A stretch of DNA of 33,322 nucleotides from Welwitschia mirabilis (lineage: Eukaryota; Gnetophyta; Gnetopsida; Welwitschiales): the NCBI GenBank assembly GCA_051453625.1, contig JBOZIK010000001.1, forward strand, positions 45,280,422 to 45,313,743, read 5' to 3'. Shown piece by piece: positions 31,736 through 33,322 of this stretch. Each line of letters starts with the position of its first letter. Position 1 is the first letter of the stretch. Made by a program: the position numbers and the translations under genes. Below the pieces are notes generated by a model. That model saw only the letters and a list, made by a program, of their open reading frames with translations. It did no database searches and was not told the DNA's origin.

Positions 31736-32007
31736 TCCTCCCCCCTCAGGTCTGTTGCTTATTAAAATTGAGTTTTTTGTAACTTATGGTCTTAATGGGC
31801 ATTTTCGCCCCCAGTCTGTCAGTAGTACTATGTTTTTTTTCTATGCTTTTACTCTTCTAGATAAGCAGTTTCCTATGACTATGTCGTCGAGGGGTGATTT
31901 CACCCCCATTTTGTTTAGTTTCTCAGTTCTCCCTTTACTAGCTAGTGGACTACTTCTCTTTTTCTGAACAGTTTAATCATCATGTTATTCCTGGGCGTTT
32001 CGCCCCC
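31721..32007 (+). promoter_or_regulatory. Series of GC hairpins in the LINE 3' UTR
   Basis: Four sites pair a G-rich with a C-rich arm: GAGG...CCTC (31725-31740), GGGCATTTTCGCCC (31797-31810), GGGGTGATTTCACCCC (31891-31906, 7-bp perfect stem) and GGGCGTTTCGCCC (31993-32005). The spacers of about 65-100 bp show weak mutual similarity, for example AGGTCTGTTG versus AGTCTGTCAG. They may be degenerate tandem units. Conserved 3' stem-loops are known to be recognised by some LINE reverse transcriptases. Confidence 0.55.
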
Positions 32008-32043
32008 TGATGTACATTTTCTAGCTTAATACATATACTTCTT

Positions 32044-32054
32044 AAAAAAAAAAA
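32044..32054 (+). other. LINE poly(A) tail
   Basis: Eleven A residues directly after the LINE-type 3' end AATACATATACTTCTT mark the 3' boundary of the element. Confidence 0.75.
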
Positions 32055-32130
32055 GGAAATTTTACTTCATATCCCAAAATGTAATACCATATTTTTTTTA
32101 ATGACATAACTACTACTAATAATTCTTTTT
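32055..32130 (-). pseudogene. Probable continuation of the interrupted gypsy integrase
   Basis: Just past the LINE tail, the minus strand reads MVLHFGI, stop, SKIS. This fits the segment that precedes the TPYYPQ-type motif in plant gypsy integrases, and the frame on the other side of the LINE starts with PQ and KVEVT. The match covers only about a dozen residues; sequence further right does not continue recognisably. Confidence 0.35.
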
Positions 32131-32935
32131 ACATAACTGTATAATTCTATTGAGCTGCTTTGAAATTTTTGCTAATATAAGTGTAATGTCCTCCTTTAGG
32201 CGATCTCAATCTCAAGTTTTTACATGACTATGTTTGTATAATGGTCATTTTAAACATGTAAAATAGGAACAAGACATTGTAACGTGGGATGTAGTTTAAA
32301 CATATCAGATCGTAGTTATCATCATTTCTTTTGATTATTAGATTTTAATATGAATAGCTAAAATATGCATGTTTATAAGTCGTATTAATCATAAGCAATA
32401 GTATGTTAGGTTAGATAATTAGGAAGTAAGTTTAGGTGTAATTACTAGATCATGTTATATCTATAACTTGGCCTTATATTTAATGAGAATATAGTCTCGT
32501 TGTTTGCTTGGTTTACAGTATAGAGAAGTTTTGCTAATGAGACTTATTGTTATAAATAAGGCATAATATGTGCTATTTACTCTAGCTATATCAATTTTCT
32601 TCAACGTAACACCTTCATCATATTACTTCATCCATAGTTTACTTGTCTAGATAATATCTATACATACCTGTGTTAACTTAAACATGTATAAAACAATGTT
32701 TAGATTAAATAAGTTTAGTAGTTAGTACTTAATTGTCCTTTTTTAGTTATGAGTGTAAAGTGTTAAGTGTTAGAAAAGTCTTATGATTAATCCATATTAC
32801 TAATATGTACTAGGAGGGAATCAAACGCGCGACCAGTCCCCTCTCTAAGACTACCTTGTAAGTTGCTAATTTCAGTAAGTTTTAAATTCACATAAGGCAA
32901 ACCAATAGGAGTCGGACCCTAGCAATTACTGGGGT
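32131..32935. other. AT-rich non-coding stretch
   Basis: No gene is recognised. Near 32815-32875 the minus strand reads CAAGGTAGTCTTAGAGAG and then CGCGTTTGATTCCC, which loosely resembles tRNA-type A and B boxes of a SINE. The evidence is too weak for a separate call. Confidence 0.4.
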
Positions 32936-32939
32936 TTTT

Positions 32940-33322
32940 GTTGTGAAATTTTCATCGGCGGTTGAGGCCTCGGCCAGGAAGGCCGCGTCCATAGGCAAGT
33001 GCGGTTCAGAAAAGCGGAGACGTTAGTAGGAATTTCAAGCTAGACTCAGTGCAGAGGGCGGTGGTTTGTTAACAGTGCCAGAGGAACCGCGGGGGAGTGC
33101 AGTGGGTGAGAGAAGGGAAGGAATACTAATGGGATGCAAAGGCACGAAGCATTACCGGAGCGTTGCGGCATTGTGACGGGAGACCGCAGATAGGCAAGCG
33201 GGAGGCAGCGAGCAGCTGCAAGGATGGGTGCAGTCCGAGATGGTGCAAGGTAGGGCATTGGCAGGAAGGAACCACAAGCAAATGTGAAGGAGTAGCAAGG
33301 GAAGTGAGCGTAGACGAAGGAC
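32940..33322. other. CpG-rich, GC-rich segment at the window edge
   Basis: From about 32940 the composition changes sharply: CG dinucleotides become frequent (CATCGGCGG, GGCCTCGGCC, GAACCGCGGGGG, GGAGCGTTGCGGC). In the rest of the window they are rare. The only open frame (33046-33258, minus) has no recognisable motif. It could be the start of a gene's promoter or 5' exon, or a young or unmethylated insertion. The segment runs off the window. Confidence 0.6.

Larger units (their letters stand above)
26264..32054 (+). mobile_element. Near full-length, decayed L1-type LINE with a probable third ORF
   Basis: A non-LTR retrotransposon of about 5.8 kb on the plus strand. In order: a short 5' leader with a GGGG/CCCC hairpin, ORF1 (nucleic-acid-binding), ORF2 (endonuclease, reverse transcriptase, zf-RVT), a third frame (gag-like region plus J-domain), a 3' UTR with several hairpins, and a LINE-type end TGTACATTTTCTAGC...AATACATATACTTCTT followed by 11 A (32044-32054). 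Frameshifts and stops in every ORF show it is an old copy. It sits inside a minus-strand gypsy integrase. The 5' boundary is inferred from where integrase similarity stops; no target-site duplication was found. Confidence 0.82.

Noticed and set aside
26240-32075. Target-site duplication for the large LINE
   Set aside because: The sequence after the poly(A) (GGAAATTTTACTTCAT) has no convincing match at the 5' boundary, so none is claimed.
33046-33258. Minus-strand 70-codon frame in the CpG-rich edge
   Set aside because: No motif; Pro/Leu/Ala-rich as expected from the local GC content.

Overview
The window looks like nuclear DNA from a land plant with a large, repeat-rich genome, probably a seed plant. 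It is AT-rich, has spliceosomal GT-AG introns, and carries decayed plant-type L1 LINEs and a Ty3/gypsy integrase fragment. There are six runs of N. Long introns and old transposons would fit a gymnosperm, but that is inference. No bacterial-type genes, CRISPR arrays or rRNA/tRNA genes were seen.

The only host gene I can support is a kinesin motor-domain fragment on the minus strand at 6931-7657. It consists of three short intact exons with matching splice phases, and the P-loop is split between two of them. Its neighbouring exons are not found, so positions 1-6930 may be intron or downstream sequence.

Layout: 1-4957 is non-coding, with CT-rich sequence, small tandem repeats and interlocking palindromes. 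The kinesin exons and an unidentified GC-richer open frame lie at 6.9-8.3 kb. A SINE-like tandem pair lies near 9 kb. An element bounded by about 260-bp inverted repeats occupies 12.2-13.7 kb. A 5'-truncated minus-strand LINE, with poly(A) and a 13-bp target-site duplication, lies at 15.8-16.8 kb. Minus-strand gag-like, coiled-coil pseudogene sequence fills 17.9-20.2 kb, with a second diverged copy of its front part at 21.3-22.4 kb. An opposite-strand pseudo-ORF lies at 24.2-24.8 kb. A minus-strand Ty3/gypsy integrase C-terminus lies at 25.67-26.26 kb.

The most interesting object is a near full-length, decayed plus-strand L1-type LINE at 26264-32054. It appears to have three ORFs. ORF1 has a DUF4283-like region and zinc knuckles. 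ORF2 has endonuclease, reverse transcriptase and zf-RVT. ORF3 lies between the end of ORF2 and the LINE-type 3' tail, and combines a plant gag-like region, a Pro/Ser/Arg-rich linker and a C-terminal J-domain (DnaJ) whose HPD motif now reads HLD. Both ORF junctions look like stop/start overlaps: TAACG, probably once TAATG, and ATGATG with the upstream TGA inside it. The 3' UTR carries a series of G-rich/C-rich hairpins, and a similar one precedes ORF1. The LINE appears to be inserted in the gypsy integrase. The window ends in a CpG-rich stretch unlike the rest.
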